Shown piece by piece: positions 1 to 10,355 of a DNA stretch of 54,390 nucleotides. The translations under genes were made by a program, and so were the position numbers. The notes under the pieces are model-generated. The model had not been told where the DNA came from. It did no database searches and worked only from the letters and a program-made list of their open reading frames with translations. The stretch's first letter is position 1; the number at the start of each line of letters is the position of its first letter. Source of the DNA: Bacteroidota bacterium (GTDB lineage: Bacteria; Bacteroidota; Bacteroidia; Cytophagales; Cyclobacteriaceae). Location of the stretch: the NCBI GenBank assembly GCA_023417785.1, contig JAEZEH010000072.1:1-54390 (forward strand), written 5' to 3'.

Positions 1-1740
1 ATCGATTCGGTTCTCGATATGAAAATCCTTTTCGACCAGATTCCGCTTGACAAAATGTCTGTGTCTATGACTATGAACGGAGCCGTTATTCCAATCATGG
101 CGTTTTATATCGTGGCCGCAGAAGAACAGGGTGTACAGCCCGCTCAGCTTAGCGGTACAATTCAGAACGACATACTGAAGGAGTTTATGGTTCGTAATAC
201 CTACATCTACCCTCCTACTCCCTCAATGCGGATTGTAGCCGATATATTTTCATACACATCGCGGCTTATGCCGAAATTCAATAGTATCAGCATCAGCGGA
301 TACCACATGCATGAAGCTGGTGCCCCAGCCCATATTGAACTGGCGTATACCCTGGCCGATGGACTGGAGTATATCCGCACCGGGCTCGCGGCAGGAATCA
401 AGATCGACGACTTTGCTCCGAGGCTTTCTTTCTTCTGGGGCATCGGAATGAACTTCTTCATGGAAATCGCCAAGATGCGCGCCGGTAGATTACTGTGGTC
501 AAAAATTGTGCAGCAGTTCAATCCGACAAAAGCTAAATCCATGGCATTACGGACACATAGCCAAACCTCGGGCTGGAGTCTTACCGAACAGGATCCCTAC
601 AACAACGTTACCCGTACATGTATAGAAGCACTCGCTGCTGTTCTCGGCGGAACGCAGTCGTTACACACAAACTCACTCGACGAGGCCATAGCTCTGCCGA
701 CAGATTTCTCGGCCCGGATCGCACGGAATACCCAACTCTTCATCGAAAAGGAAACCGGTATCACCAAAGTAGTTGATCCATTGGGTGGGTCTTATTATGT
801 TGAAACCCTGACTGCCGAACTTGCGAACAAAGCCTGGGAACTAATTGAAGAAGTTGAAAAACTTGGTGGCATGACGAAAGCCATCGAAAGCGGCATTCCG
901 AAAATGCGTATTGAACAGGCTGCCGCCGCGAAACAGGCCCGTATCGACTCGGGCCGTGACATCATCGTTGGCGTGAACAAGTTCAAAATCGACGAAAAGC
1001 CGGATTTCGATATTCTGGAGGTAGATAACACTGCAGTACGGAAAGAACAACTTGAAAGGCTAAGCCAACTCCGGGCTGAACGCAACTCAGACGACGTATC
1101 GGCAGCGCTAAATGCCATTACCAGGTGCGCCGAATCAGGAATCGGTAACTTATTGGAACTCGCTGTAGACGCCGCAAGGAAACGCGCCACGCTCGGCGAA
1201 ATCTCCGACGCAATGGAAAAAGTTTTCGGACGCTATAAAGCTTCGATAAAATCAATATCAGGTGTATATTCAGCTGAAATGAAAAATCAGGCAGACTTCG
1301 ATGAGGTTCGGAAACTGTCCGATCAGTTTGCAAAGGCTGATGGCCGAAGACCACGTATTCTGGTCGCCAAAATGGGTCAGGATGGACATGACCGCGGCGC
1401 GAAAGTCATCGCTACAAGCTTCGCGGATCTCGGGTTTGATGTAGACATCGGACCATTATTTCAGACTCCCGAAGAGGTTGCTATGCAGGCTGCGGAAAAT
1501 GACGTACACATGGTGGGTGCGTCGAGTCTCGCAGGTGGGCACAAGACCCTGATCCCGGAATTGATTGAGGAACTCAAAAAAATCGGCAGGCCTGATATCA
1601 TGGTAATTGCCGGAGGCGTAATCCCGACTCAGGACTACGATTTCCTATATGCTTCGGGGGTGAACTTCGTTTTTGGCCCTGGCACGGTGATTACACAGGC
1701 TGCGAAAGAAATCCTTTCAAAAATGCTTAAAGCGGTTTAA
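1..1740 (+). CDS. scpA: Methylmalonyl-CoA mutase large subunit, 5' end cut by window edge
   Basis: Catalyses the adenosylcobalamin-dependent interconversion of methylmalonyl-CoA and succinyl-CoA in the cytoplasm, normally as a heterodimer with a small subunit whose gene would lie upstream, outside the window. The frame is open from base 1, so the start is missing; 579 residues are visible of the usual 710 or so. The visible part carries the TIM-barrel substrate region (RTHSQTSGWSLTEQDPYNN, GGTQSLHTNSLDEA) and the complete C-terminal B12-binding domain, with the cobalt-ligand motif DGHDRG at 1381-1398 and the loop SSLAGGH near 1525. A strong intrinsic terminator follows, so the CHAT gene downstream is a separate transcript. 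The sequence shows no defect. Family assignment is firm. Confidence 0.97.
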   Translation: MDSVLDMKILFDQIPLDKMSVSMTMNGAVIPIMAFYIVAAEEQGVQPAQLSGTIQNDILKEFMVRNTYIYPPTPSMRIVADIFSYTSRLMPKFNSISISGYHMHEAGAPAHIELAYTLADGLEYIRTGLAAGIKIDDFAPRLSFFWGIGMNFFMEIAKMRAGRLLWSKIVQQFNPTKAKSMALRTHSQTSGWSLTEQDPYNNVTRTCIEALAAVLGGTQSLHTNSLDEAIALPTDFSARIARNTQLFIEKETGITKVVDPLGGSYYVETLTAELANKAWELIEEVEKLGGMTKAIESGIPKMRIEQAAAAKQARIDSGRDIIVGVNKFKIDEKPDFDILEVDNTAVRKEQLERLSQLRAERNSDDVSAALNAITRCAESGIGNLLELAVDAARKRATLGEISDAMEKVFGRYKASIKSISGVYSAEMKNQADFDEVRKLSDQFAKADGRRPRILVAKMGQDGHDRGAKVIATSFADLGFDVDIGPLFQTPEEVAMQAAENDVHMVGASSLAGGHKTLIPELIEELKKIGRPDIMVIAGGVIPTQDYDFLYASGVNFVFGPGTVITQAAKEILSKMLKAV

Positions 1741-1761
1741 ACACCGCAAAAGAGTCTATAC

Positions 1762-1805
1762 GCGGGGTTTTCGATAGTGACATATCGGAAACCCCGCTTT
1801 TTTTT
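1762..1805 (+). terminator. Intrinsic terminator after methylmalonyl-CoA mutase
   Basis: A 15-bp stem (1762-1776 with 1783-1797, one G-T wobble) closes a 6-base loop and is followed by eight T. It sits 21 bases after the mutase stop codon and ends that transcript. Confidence 0.95.
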
Positions 1806-1852
1806 GTCGAATTAGTTACCTTAGAGGTTCATTTCCCTAACCCGTACAAACC

Positions 1853-4800
1853 ATGAAACCATTCAGGGTATGTCTCTTTGTGTTGTTGTTCATTTCAGCG
1901 ACTTCTTATGCGCAGGACAAGAAGTTTGACAAGACACTTCGTAAAATCGATAGTTACTACGCTTCCGGAGACCTCCTGAAAGCTTCCAGCTCCCTCAAAA
2001 AACTCAAACCTTCTGTGGTCTCAAAGTTAGGTGCAAACAATACCTACATGCCGGGACTTCATCTGCGGGAGGCTCGGATCAATCTTGGGCTCGGTATGCT
2101 TTCAGACTTCGATAAGACGTTAACGACCGCGCTCAATGAAGCGATAACCACCTTTGGCGAAAATAGTAACTCGTATGCTAACACGCTGATAGCGGTTGCA
2201 GCGATGTACAACGAATATGGCAATTTCCGGATCGCACGTGAATACATCGACAAAGCGGAACAGATCCTGTCCAAAACGGCTGAGATAGAAGAACCAGTGA
2301 GGGCAAAGATCGCGTTGGTCAAGGCTGAAGCAATGATCGGTCAGGGTTTTTGCCGCGAAGCCATTGCCCTGTTAAACGAATACGATAAATACTTTCTTTC
2401 GCGGGCAGTTGAAAAGGAGAGCATAGTAGAAAACGGCGAAATCAAGGTAAGGCGTATTCCTGAAACGGAGATCTTTGAGCGGTTTAATGATTACGCAACA
2501 TACAAAACACTACTCGGGAACGCCTACGGGCAAATGGGCAGAGTTTCGGTTCTGGGATCGTCTGCCGAGAATCCTGATGTTGATATAGTCTTTCAGGAAC
2601 TTCAAAACTGGTTCCGCGGCAAAAAACGATTTCTGGGCGAGACCAGTCTGGCCGAAGTTCATTACAAATACGTTTGGACGCGAACGCTGGTAGACATTGG
2701 CCGAAGAGGAAGCAGTGATAAGGAATTAACCTTCTCGGAAAATCTAAGCGACCTTAAAAAGCGAACTACTCCGACCAATGCGCTTGCTCACGAAATCTAC
2801 CTGAATTATCTGAGCGAATTATTGAGAGCCGAATCGTACGGTAAGTACCTTAGTGTCCGTCTGGAATATGAAAAAATGATAGAAAAGAATTATCCACGGC
2901 TCAGTCTCCATAGGGTAAATCTGACTGCGGTTGAATTCAATTCCAAGTTATCGCGGGATAAAACGCGGGATCTCGAGAACCAGGCCATTGGCCTTATCGT
3001 TTCAAAACAACTACCTCAAAGTTATAAAACATCCCTGCTGATCCTGGGGTTTTTGTACGACGTAGCTTTGGCGGAAAAGAAATACGGAAACGCAGAAAAT
3101 TACCTCAATCAAATTGCTGAAGCACAAAAAGAGCTTTGCGGTGACAATTCGCCGAAATACCACCTTGCCAGAATCGCGCTGGCTAACTTCTATCTCGACT
3201 ACACCAACAAAGTAGAAGAAGCCGGAAAAATCTACGATGAAAGTTATTACGGTATTGTGGAATCTGAGATTGGTGAACAACATAAAGACAAACTCGTGAT
3301 ACTGAATCATATTGCACAGTGTAATGAATTGCGTGACAAGTATGAGGAGGCTTCGAAAACACTTAAGCAAGCCGAACACGCGCTCCGGTACACGTACGAC
3401 AACCAGGATATCCTCTACGCAGGCGAACTCAATTATATCGCTCAACTTCAGCTAAAGCTCGGCGAATACGAAGAGGCAGAAAAAAATCTTGTTGAGGCTT
3501 TCAAGATAACAAGCGCCAAAGACCAGCGTTCGACATCCGAATGGAAGCCGACTTACATCGGATTGCTGGAGACACAGGCAAAACTTTATGCAATCAAAGG
3601 CATGTTTGACGAGGCCGAAGCCAACCTGGATAAATCCAAAACAGTTATCGAAAAATCCAAAGGAGATCTCTCAGAATCAAAAAGCACGGGCGAGGAACTA
3701 GCCCCGCTACTGATACTTCTGGGTAAGTATTCCGAAGCTGAGAAACTGATACTGGAACAAATCCCTCATTATGAAAAGCTTTATGGTACACAAAGCCTTC
3801 GGCTGATCGAACCGCTCATAAACCGTTCTCAAATTCTATTGGCTCGCGGCGACTACACGGAAGCTGAACGCAACGCCCAAAGGGCTAACCGCATTGCCAT
3901 CCAAACCTATTCGGAGATTTCTACCAAAACCGCTCCGACACAAAAGACGTTAAGCGACATCTATTACAAGCTGGGGGATTTCGAAAAGGCCGAAGACCAG
4001 ATATCAAAAGCCCTTGCAAGTCAGGAGAAACAATTTGGCAGAAACCATGTTGAGGTGGCCAGGTCGCTTTCACAACTGGCAATTATCAAGTTTTACAAAG
4101 GCGACAACAAAAAGACGGTCGAAAGCCTGATGCTTGAGGCCCGTAAAATTGTGGAGGATAAACTCGGAAAAGACAATCCTCAGAATGCAGAAATTCTGAA
4201 AAACATCGCAGTGCTGTATATTTCCGAACGCAGATTCGACATCGCATTCAACTCACTGACCATCGCCGAAGGCATATGGAGTTCGCGTACCGGCAAGAAA
4301 AACAACATTAATCTGGCCGGCATTTATACATTGACAGGTGATGTCTACTATCAATCAAAGAACTATTCCAAATCCGAGGAATTCTATCTTCGTTCGAAGA
4401 CGCTGTATGAGAAGTTTTTCAGTGTCAACCATCCCGAATATGTTCGCGTTCTTTCGAAGCTTAGCCGCGTGTATTACATGCAGCGGCAATACAAACGTTC
4501 CAAAAAACTTATTGAAGAAGCCCTTGCCAACTACGAAGCATTCATTCAACAATACTTTCCTGCGCTCAGCGAAGCGGAGAAAGCAAAGTATTGGAACACT
4601 ATCAAAGGCGACTTTGAGTTTTACAACACACTTGCCTTTTCAAACCTGGATGATTTCCGCGATCTGACAGGAAAGGTGTATAATTATCAGCTACTCACCA
4701 AAGCGTTGTTGCTGAATTCGTCAATCAAGATCCGCGAGCGAATCATGAATAGCACCGATCAGGAATTGCAAAATCAGTACAATGCCTGGCTTGAAAAGAA

Positions 4801-6106
4801 AGAAGTCTTGACGCTCGCGCTGTCAATGAGCCCGGTCCAACTGCAGGAAAGCGGAATAGACCGGACCAGGCTTCAGCAGGATGTGGAAACACTCGAAAAA
4901 GACCTCAGTTCCAAGTCAGAACTTTTCGGACAAAGTTTTGACAACAAACGGATCACGTTCGAGGATATCAAAAAATCGCTTAAGCCGAACGAAGTTGCAA
5001 TCGAACTGGTGCGCTACCGTCACTTCAATCACAGCCCGACTGACTCTGTCGTTTATGCCGCCATCTATATCCGGAGCGATCTTTCAAAGCCTAAGGTAAT
5101 CGTATTCCGTAATGGCAAGGAAATGGAGACGAGGTACTTCAAGTATTATCGCAACTGCATCACCGGAAAGATTCACGACGAGTACTCCTACACAACTTTT
5201 TGGAAACCCATTCAGGACGCCGTCGGCCCCTCTTCGACGATATATCTATCCGCAGACGGTGTCTATAATCAAATCAACCTCGAGTCCATTCCAACTCCCG
5301 ATGGTAAATACATTCTTGATAATTCAAACATCGTACTGGTCAGCAATACGCGGGATTTGTTCCTGCGCAGAATAAAGTCTCGGCAGAGCAGCCCCGAAAA
5401 CACAGCCTTTATGTTCGGAAACCCGTCTTTTTACGCGTCAGCCGATGGACGTCGAACTATCAGCCAGCTGCCGGGAACCGAAAAAGAAGTAAACCAGGTG
5501 CAGTTTATGCTTGATCAGAAGGGCTGGGCAACTGCCAAATACGTCGAGGCGTCGGCTACGGAAGAGGCTGTCAAGAGTCTGAACAGTCCGAAGATTTTTC
5601 ACATCGCGACCCACGGCTTTTACAAGACTTCGGACCAATTGTCCGGCGATGACGAAATTGAAGGGAACGAAGTGGCTCTCACGCGAAACCCCTTATTGCG
5701 AACGGGGCTTCTGCTTAAAGGTGCCGGTGACCTGATGGCGAAAACGTCCTATAACTACAATATCGAAAACGGAATCCTCACCGCCTATGAAGCCATGAAT
5801 CTGAATCTCGATAAAACCGACCTGGTGGTCCTGAGCGCATGCGAGACGGGTCTGGGCGAACTTCAGGCCGGGGAAGGCGTCTTTGGATTGCAGCGGGCGT
5901 TTCTGGTAGCCGGGGCAAAAGTCCTTATCATGAGTATGTTCAAGGTTGACGACGAAGCAACTCAAAAGCTTATGCTGATGTTCTACCAGAAATGGTCAAA
6001 CAGCGGTAATTTGCGAACCAGTTTCACGGAAGCAAAAAAGGAACTACGAACCGAATATCCCGATCCCATCTATTGGGGTGCTTTTATGGTAATCGGTCTG
6101 GAATAA
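1853..6106 (+). CDS. Secreted TPR-repeat protein with C-terminal CHAT (caspase-like) domain
   Basis: A 1417-residue protein with a signal peptide (MKPFRVCLFVLLFISATSYAQ), a very long array of TPR-like helical hairpins (about residues 25-960, including kinesin-light-chain-type repeats such as GDYTEAERNAQRANRIA and GDFEKAEDQISKALASQEK), a coiled-coil linker (about 970-1050) and a CHAT domain (about 1110-1417). The caspase-like dyad is intact: His1254 in FHIATHGF and Cys1330 in LSACETGLG. CHAT is a clan CD cysteine-protease fold related to separase and caspases; TPR arrays usually bind a partner that gates the protease. Export to the periplasm or cell surface is inferred from the signal peptide. 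No gasdermin, Cas or other known CHAT partner lies nearby. The gene sits alone between a terminator and a cyclotransferase gene. Domain calls are firm; substrate and role are unknown. Confidence 0.92.
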   Translation: MKPFRVCLFVLLFISATSYAQDKKFDKTLRKIDSYYASGDLLKASSSLKKLKPSVVSKLGANNTYMPGLHLREARINLGLGMLSDFDKTLTTALNEAITTFGENSNSYANTLIAVAAMYNEYGNFRIAREYIDKAEQILSKTAEIEEPVRAKIALVKAEAMIGQGFCREAIALLNEYDKYFLSRAVEKESIVENGEIKVRRIPETEIFERFNDYATYKTLLGNAYGQMGRVSVLGSSAENPDVDIVFQELQNWFRGKKRFLGETSLAEVHYKYVWTRTLVDIGRRGSSDKELTFSENLSDLKKRTTPTNALAHEIYLNYLSELLRAESYGKYLSVRLEYEKMIEKNYPRLSLHRVNLTAVEFNSKLSRDKTRDLENQAIGLIVSKQLPQSYKTSLLILGFLYDVALAEKKYGNAENYLNQIAEAQKELCGDNSPKYHLARIALANFYLDYTNKVEEAGKIYDESYYGIVESEIGEQHKDKLVILNHIAQCNELRDKYEEASKTLKQAEHALRYTYDNQDILYAGELNYIAQLQLKLGEYEEAEKNLVEAFKITSAKDQRSTSEWKPTYIGLLETQAKLYAIKGMFDEAEANLDKSKTVIEKSKGDLSESKSTGEELAPLLILLGKYSEAEKLILEQIPHYEKLYGTQSLRLIEPLINRSQILLARGDYTEAERNAQRANRIAIQTYSEISTKTAPTQKTLSDIYYKLGDFEKAEDQISKALASQEKQFGRNHVEVARSLSQLAIIKFYKGDNKKTVESLMLEARKIVEDKLGKDNPQNAEILKNIAVLYISERRFDIAFNSLTIAEGIWSSRTGKKNNINLAGIYTLTGDVYYQSKNYSKSEEFYLRSKTLYEKFFSVNHPEYVRVLSKLSRVYYMQRQYKRSKKLIEEALANYEAFIQQYFPALSEAEKAKYWNTIKGDFEFYNTLAFSNLDDFRDLTGKVYNYQLLTKALLLNSSIKIRERIMNSTDQELQNQYNAWLEKKEVLTLALSMSPVQLQESGIDRTRLQQDVETLEKDLSSKSELFGQSFDNKRITFEDIKKSLKPNEVAIELVRYRHFNHSPTDSVVYAAIYIRSDLSKPKVIVFRNGKEMETRYFKYYRNCITGKIHDEYSYTTFWKPIQDAVGPSSTIYLSADGVYNQINLESIPTPDGKYILDNSNIVLVSNTRDLFLRRIKSRQSSPENTAFMFGNPSFYASADGRRTISQLPGTEKEVNQVQFMLDQKGWATAKYVEASATEEAVKSLNSPKIFHIATHGFYKTSDQLSGDDEIEGNEVALTRNPLLRTGLLLKGAGDLMAKTSYNYNIENGILTAYEAMNLNLDKTDLVVLSACETGLGELQAGEGVFGLQRAFLVAGAKVLIMSMFKVDDEATQKLMLMFYQKWSNSGNLRTSFTEAKKELRTEYPDPIYWGAFMVIGLE

Positions 6107-6212
6107 TGTTTTAGACTTTCGGATGCAACCGGATTGTTGGACGATTTGTACTTTGTTTATCTATTTTTTTATGATTTTTGCTGCGGATAAAAAGCAAGTA
6201 AGCATACGTTTT

Positions 6213-7013
6213 ATGAGAGTTTCATTGTTTTCGATTCTTCTGGCGAGTATCGTCCTTTTTCTGGCTTCTTGTGGCGGGTCAACCTCTTCGGAAAATGACA
6301 CGGAGGTGGATTCTACCCTTTTATCGTATACGGTGTTGAGTGTTCTGCCTCATAATGCCGAAGCCTTCACCCAAGGCTTGGTAGTTCACAATAACAAGCT
6401 TCTCGAAAGTACCGGACAGGAGGGTTCCTCATGGGTGGGCGAAGTAAACCCGGCTTCTGGGGCACACGACAAAAAAATCATTCTCGATGATAAGTATTTT
6501 GGTGAAGGTATTACGGTGCTGAACAACAAGCTCTATTACCTTACCTGGAAGACCGGGATCGGGTTTGTTTACGACGCCACGACATACGAGAAAATCCGGG
6601 AATTTGAATACGATCCCAAGATTAAGCAAGGTTGGGGGCTCACGCATGACGGAACGCAACTGATTCTCAGCGACGGAACGGACAAAATCCATTTCCTGGA
6701 TACCACCGACCTCAAGGTGACGCGTACCATTACCGTTCGCGATGGTAATATGGCTATCAAAGAGCTCAATGAGCTCGAATATATCAATGGTTACGTCTTT
6801 GCCAATGTCTGGCAAACCAACTGGATTGTTAAAGTTGATCCTAAAGACGGAAGAGTCGTAGGAAAACTTGATTTATCGCGAATCGGAAACGAGATCAGGG
6901 CCCAATATCCGACGGCAGATGTACTCAACGGCATCGCATACGACAAGAATTCGGGAGCAATATTAGTAACCGGAAAACTGTGGCCTAAATCCTATCTGAT
7001 CAGAATCCAGTAA
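6213..7013 (+). CDS. Glutaminyl-peptide cyclotransferase, lipoprotein
   Basis: Bacterial/plant-type glutaminyl cyclase (Glu_cyclase_2 beta-propeller family), which converts N-terminal glutamine of peptides or proteins to pyroglutamate with release of ammonia. The frame is open from 6123, but the ATG at 6213 is preferred because it gives a clean lipoprotein signal (MRVSLFSILLASIVLFLASCGG, lipobox LASC), so the 266-residue enzyme is probably tethered to a membrane on the periplasmic side. Family hallmarks are the propeller segment NELEYINGYVFANVWQTN and DPKDGRVVGKLDLS near the C terminus. It converges with the helicase-nuclease gene, whose stop codon lies one base away, and no terminator is visible between them. 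Confidence 0.9.
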   Translation: MRVSLFSILLASIVLFLASCGGSTSSENDTEVDSTLLSYTVLSVLPHNAEAFTQGLVVHNNKLLESTGQEGSSWVGEVNPASGAHDKKIILDDKYFGEGITVLNNKLYYLTWKTGIGFVYDATTYEKIREFEYDPKIKQGWGLTHDGTQLILSDGTDKIHFLDTTDLKVTRTITVRDGNMAIKELNELEYINGYVFANVWQTNWIVKVDPKDGRVVGKLDLSRIGNEIRAQYPTADVLNGIAYDKNSGAILVTGKLWPKSYLIRIQ

Positions 7014-7014
7014 G

Positions 7015-10000
7015 TTACAATCCGAGCTCCAGCTGGTTATCGTCTTTCTTTTTGCTTACGCGCGTCCTTGACGGCGTTACGGAAATGATTTCGGCTGTAC
7101 GAAGATAAAGCAGATACCCCTCCACCTCCACGAAATTCATCCGGCGAAGTATGTCAAGGTACTTTAGCACCTGATTTTGATCGGCTTTTACCGGATCACC
7201 TGTTTTAAAATCGATAACTATTGCGCGTCGGCCTTTTATGAGCAGTCGGTCAATTCTGCTTTCGCTGCCTTCGGGAAGGAGAATAGGTATTTCCGTTTTC
7301 ACTTCCCAGTCTCCGCTAAACCATTCGCGCACTTTGGGTTGCTGCATCAGGTGTGTCAACTGCATTTCTAGTCCGCCAACCTCATCCCGGGAAACAATTC
7401 CCCGTGCCGTAATCATTTCGAGAACGTGTTTGATATCTGACTCGCGCTTGATTTGCGACAGTACGTAATGTAACTGAATTCCGTAATTGATCTTCTCGTG
7501 ACGTGTATCAGAAGGGTTCTCGAAAAAATCCTTCGCACGATGGCGAATTACAAGCTTATCGCGCCATGGCTCGGCCTGGTATTCGTCCAGTTCAACGGTA
7601 TGACTGTACGTTCGCCCGGAATGCCCGGTAAATGATTCAAGAGATCCCATCCGCAATTCGCCAGCTACGCCATTATAAAAAGATGACAATGATTCAGAAT
7701 GCATTATTCCGTCATGCAATAGTGTACCAACTGATTTCTTGCTTCCTTTGTTGGCGGGATGCGGTGCATAAACGGTGAGTCCTATTTCAGCACGGGTAAG
7801 CGCAACGTACAAAACATTAAGATTGTCAAGCGCGGTTCGGATTCGTTCCTGCTCATAATACTTCCGGAAATGCGTGTTTTCCAGCGCCGGGCTATACTTC
7901 ACAGGAAGGTAACCAGCGTCTGCGAAAGCCGGCGCACTGGACTGTACCCACAGCTGCGGAGCCATGAAGTTATCATGGTCGGTAGGCCACGAGCAGAACG
8001 GCATGAGCACATGTCTGAATTGAAGACCTTTCGATTTATGGATCGTAGTGATCTGCGCCGCGTCGACCTGACCCGAGACGGGGATTGATTTTTTTGCCTT
8101 ATTGATCTCCCACCATTCGAGAAAAGCGCCAAGGTCATTCCGTTCGCGTGTAAAGAAATCAAGTACAAGATTCTGGAATGCCTGCAGATAGGGCAATTCT
8201 CCTTTTTGCTGGCCAAGTTTGAAAATTCCGATAAGTGTCTCTGTAAGCTCAAACAGCGGTAGCTTCCGCAAACGCAGTTTATTGTTTGCAAATTCTGCGG
8301 GAAGATAGTTTTCGAAAACTGCCTGGTTCGACACGGAGAAGACTTCCGTAATTGAGCGATCAGCATCAAAAATTCGTGAAAACTCAAAGGCAAGCTGTGC
8401 GCGTGCAAGGGCGTCGTCGGGATTGTAAAGGTATTTCATCGCGCCTTCCAGCAAACTTACCGTTGCAGCCGTATCAATGCGAAGTGATTCACCCGATACA
8501 ACATCATAACGCAACCCTGGTTTCGCACGCTCACCAGCTTTGTATTGCAGCAGATAATTCACCACGTCCTGACCTTCGTCGTTCTTTCTTACAAGTATGG
8601 CGATTTCCTTTAACGGTATACCCTTTTCCTGAAGTTCCTCCAGGTATTTCGGGATGCGTTCGAGAGCCAGATCTTTCCACCTGGTTTCTTCATCATCGGT
8701 CAGGAGGACTACATTCACATACCCTTCCTGTTCTTTGGAAACATTTTGACGAATATCCTCATAAGCCGCGGAGGGCAATGGATGATTTGTTTCGGCGCTG
8801 ACCAGTGCAGATGCAGCTTCAAAGAATGCGTTATTGAAACCGACCACCACGCGCGAACTCCTGAAATTGCTATTCAGGTTTTTAACGGTTACTCTTTCAG
8901 AACCGATCTCATTTTCGACGGTCTCATGCAGGAGACTCAAATCGCCACCACGCCACCGGTAGATGGCTTGTTTAACATCGCCAACCACGAGACTCGAGTA
9001 GCCCTGATCGAGGCTATTGAGAAGCAATGGCAGAAAATTCTTCCATTGAAGGCCTGATGTATCCTGAAACTCATCGATGAGATAGTTCCGGTAAAACGAT
9101 CCAACTTTCTCATAAACGAATGGCGTATCGCTATCCTGAATTACGCCGTTCAGAAACTTGGGTGCATCTGCAAGCAGCATCAGGTTGTTTTCCGTCTTGA
9201 ACTCACGGAGCTTTCGTGAAATATCGGAAACCAGTCCAAATACATAGAGGTTTTGAAGAGCGACCTCGGCACTTAAGGCGTCGGCCAAACTGCGATCGTA
9301 CACATCGGCAATCCTTTGTAACAGGGGCGCCACGGTTCTGGCCGTTCTTACAATCGCCGCAGCGTGGGGTGTTTTCTTTGAAGGCCACCCTTCAGCGGAT
9401 GCGGCAAATTGACGAAACCGTGAGGAGAGGATCAAGTCATTAACCTGTCGGCAAGACGCCAGTTTATCCAACATCGTATAAATGCCAGCTTGCCTGCCAT
9501 AAATCAGATCACCCTGACCCCATTCCTGTTTTGAGAGGATGGCTAAAGCTTCGCGAGCGGAGGCAGCGAGCTGTTCAAGAAAACCATACTTGATTGCCTG
9601 CAGGCGCTTCTTTAATGCGGGAAAATACCCCGGTTCGGAGGTTTTTGCCACGACCTGATCTTCGATCACCTTAAACTCTTCCCGGAAGATTTCACGCGAG
9701 AAGTCGAGCAAACTGCTCCGGATATCCCATGGCTTTTCATTTTCGAGGTTCTCCCGGGCAAATTGCACTACCCAGTCCGTTAACTCCTTGTTGGTTCCGA
9801 GTTCCTCGATCAGATTGGCAATCACATCTTCCAATACCGCATCCTGATCAATTTCCAGACGATAGTCGCCGGTGAGACCCGCCTCCCGCGTAAATGCCCG
9901 GATCACCTTCTGAAAAAAGGCATCTATCGTACTGATCGAAAAATGAGAGTATTCGTGAAGTACCGCGGCCTGAACTTCCTGGGCATTCTGCTGGAACGTG

Positions 10001-10251
10001 GGGGCATCCAGTTTTAATTCGTGTATTAGTTCATTTGCCAGGTCACCTGGCTTGCCCTTTGCGAATTCATCAAGGTAGGCAAGAATGCGATCCTTCATTT
10101 CCTGAGTGGCCTTGTTGGTAAAGGTCACGGCGAGGATATGCTTGAAGTACTGGGCGCGCAAACGTAGAGCCAGCTTGAGGTATTCTTTTGCCAGTGTGCG
10201 GGTTTTTCCCGATCCTGCGGAACTTCGGTAGATGGTAAACGTCTGTGTCAA
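7015..10251 (-). CDS. RecB/AddA-like UvrD-family helicase-nuclease
   Basis: Superfamily 1A DNA helicase with a C-terminal RecB-type nuclease, the AddA/RecB partner of a double-strand-break end-processing complex. Visible in order: Walker A (SSAGSGKTRTLAKEYLKL) at the very N terminus, motif II IDEFQDTSG, motif III VGDVKQAIYRWRGGD, motif V ITTIHKSKGLQF, motif VI YVALTRAE, and the PD-(D/E)xK nuclease core VIDFKTGDP followed by Q..KYLDIL. Length (1078 residues) fits the Bacteroidota family. The frame is open up to 10296, but no ATG is available; the TTG at 10251 is chosen because it puts the Walker motif about nine residues in, as in relatives of this family as I recall them; TTG at 10296 is the alternative. 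The AddB-like partner is not in this window. It is divergent from the patatin gene. Confidence 0.92.
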   Translation of the reverse strand: MTQTFTIYRSSAGSGKTRTLAKEYLKLALRLRAQYFKHILAVTFTNKATQEMKDRILAYLDEFAKGKPGDLANELIHELKLDAPTFQQNAQEVQAAVLHEYSHFSISTIDAFFQKVIRAFTREAGLTGDYRLEIDQDAVLEDVIANLIEELGTNKELTDWVVQFARENLENEKPWDIRSSLLDFSREIFREEFKVIEDQVVAKTSEPGYFPALKKRLQAIKYGFLEQLAASAREALAILSKQEWGQGDLIYGRQAGIYTMLDKLASCRQVNDLILSSRFRQFAASAEGWPSKKTPHAAAIVRTARTVAPLLQRIADVYDRSLADALSAEVALQNLYVFGLVSDISRKLREFKTENNLMLLADAPKFLNGVIQDSDTPFVYEKVGSFYRNYLIDEFQDTSGLQWKNFLPLLLNSLDQGYSSLVVGDVKQAIYRWRGGDLSLLHETVENEIGSERVTVKNLNSNFRSSRVVVGFNNAFFEAASALVSAETNHPLPSAAYEDIRQNVSKEQEGYVNVVLLTDDEETRWKDLALERIPKYLEELQEKGIPLKEIAILVRKNDEGQDVVNYLLQYKAGERAKPGLRYDVVSGESLRIDTAATVSLLEGAMKYLYNPDDALARAQLAFEFSRIFDADRSITEVFSVSNQAVFENYLPAEFANNKLRLRKLPLFELTETLIGIFKLGQQKGELPYLQAFQNLVLDFFTRERNDLGAFLEWWEINKAKKSIPVSGQVDAAQITTIHKSKGLQFRHVLMPFCSWPTDHDNFMAPQLWVQSSAPAFADAGYLPVKYSPALENTHFRKYYEQERIRTALDNLNVLYVALTRAEIGLTVYAPHPANKGSKKSVGTLLHDGIMHSESLSSFYNGVAGELRMGSLESFTGHSGRTYSHTVELDEYQAEPWRDKLVIRHRAKDFFENPSDTRHEKINYGIQLHYVLSQIKRESDIKHVLEMITARGIVSRDEVGGLEMQLTHLMQQPKVREWFSGDWEVKTEIPILLPEGSESRIDRLLIKGRRAIVIDFKTGDPVKADQNQVLKYLDILRRMNFVEVEGYLLYLRTAEIISVTPSRTRVSKKKDDNQLELGL

Positions 10252-10355
10252 CGAATTTGAGTCCTGATAACGGTTCAAAGTACAGTGCAAAATCAAACTT
10301 GCAAAGCCGACATGCCGAATTTAAAAAGTTTCTTAAATTGAAGAATAAGTGAATT

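Noticed and set aside
1853..7013. CHAT protein and neighbours as a type III-E or gasdermin-like defence system
   Set aside because: No Cas, gasdermin or other effector gene is next to it, and the signal peptide argues against a cytoplasmic defence role.
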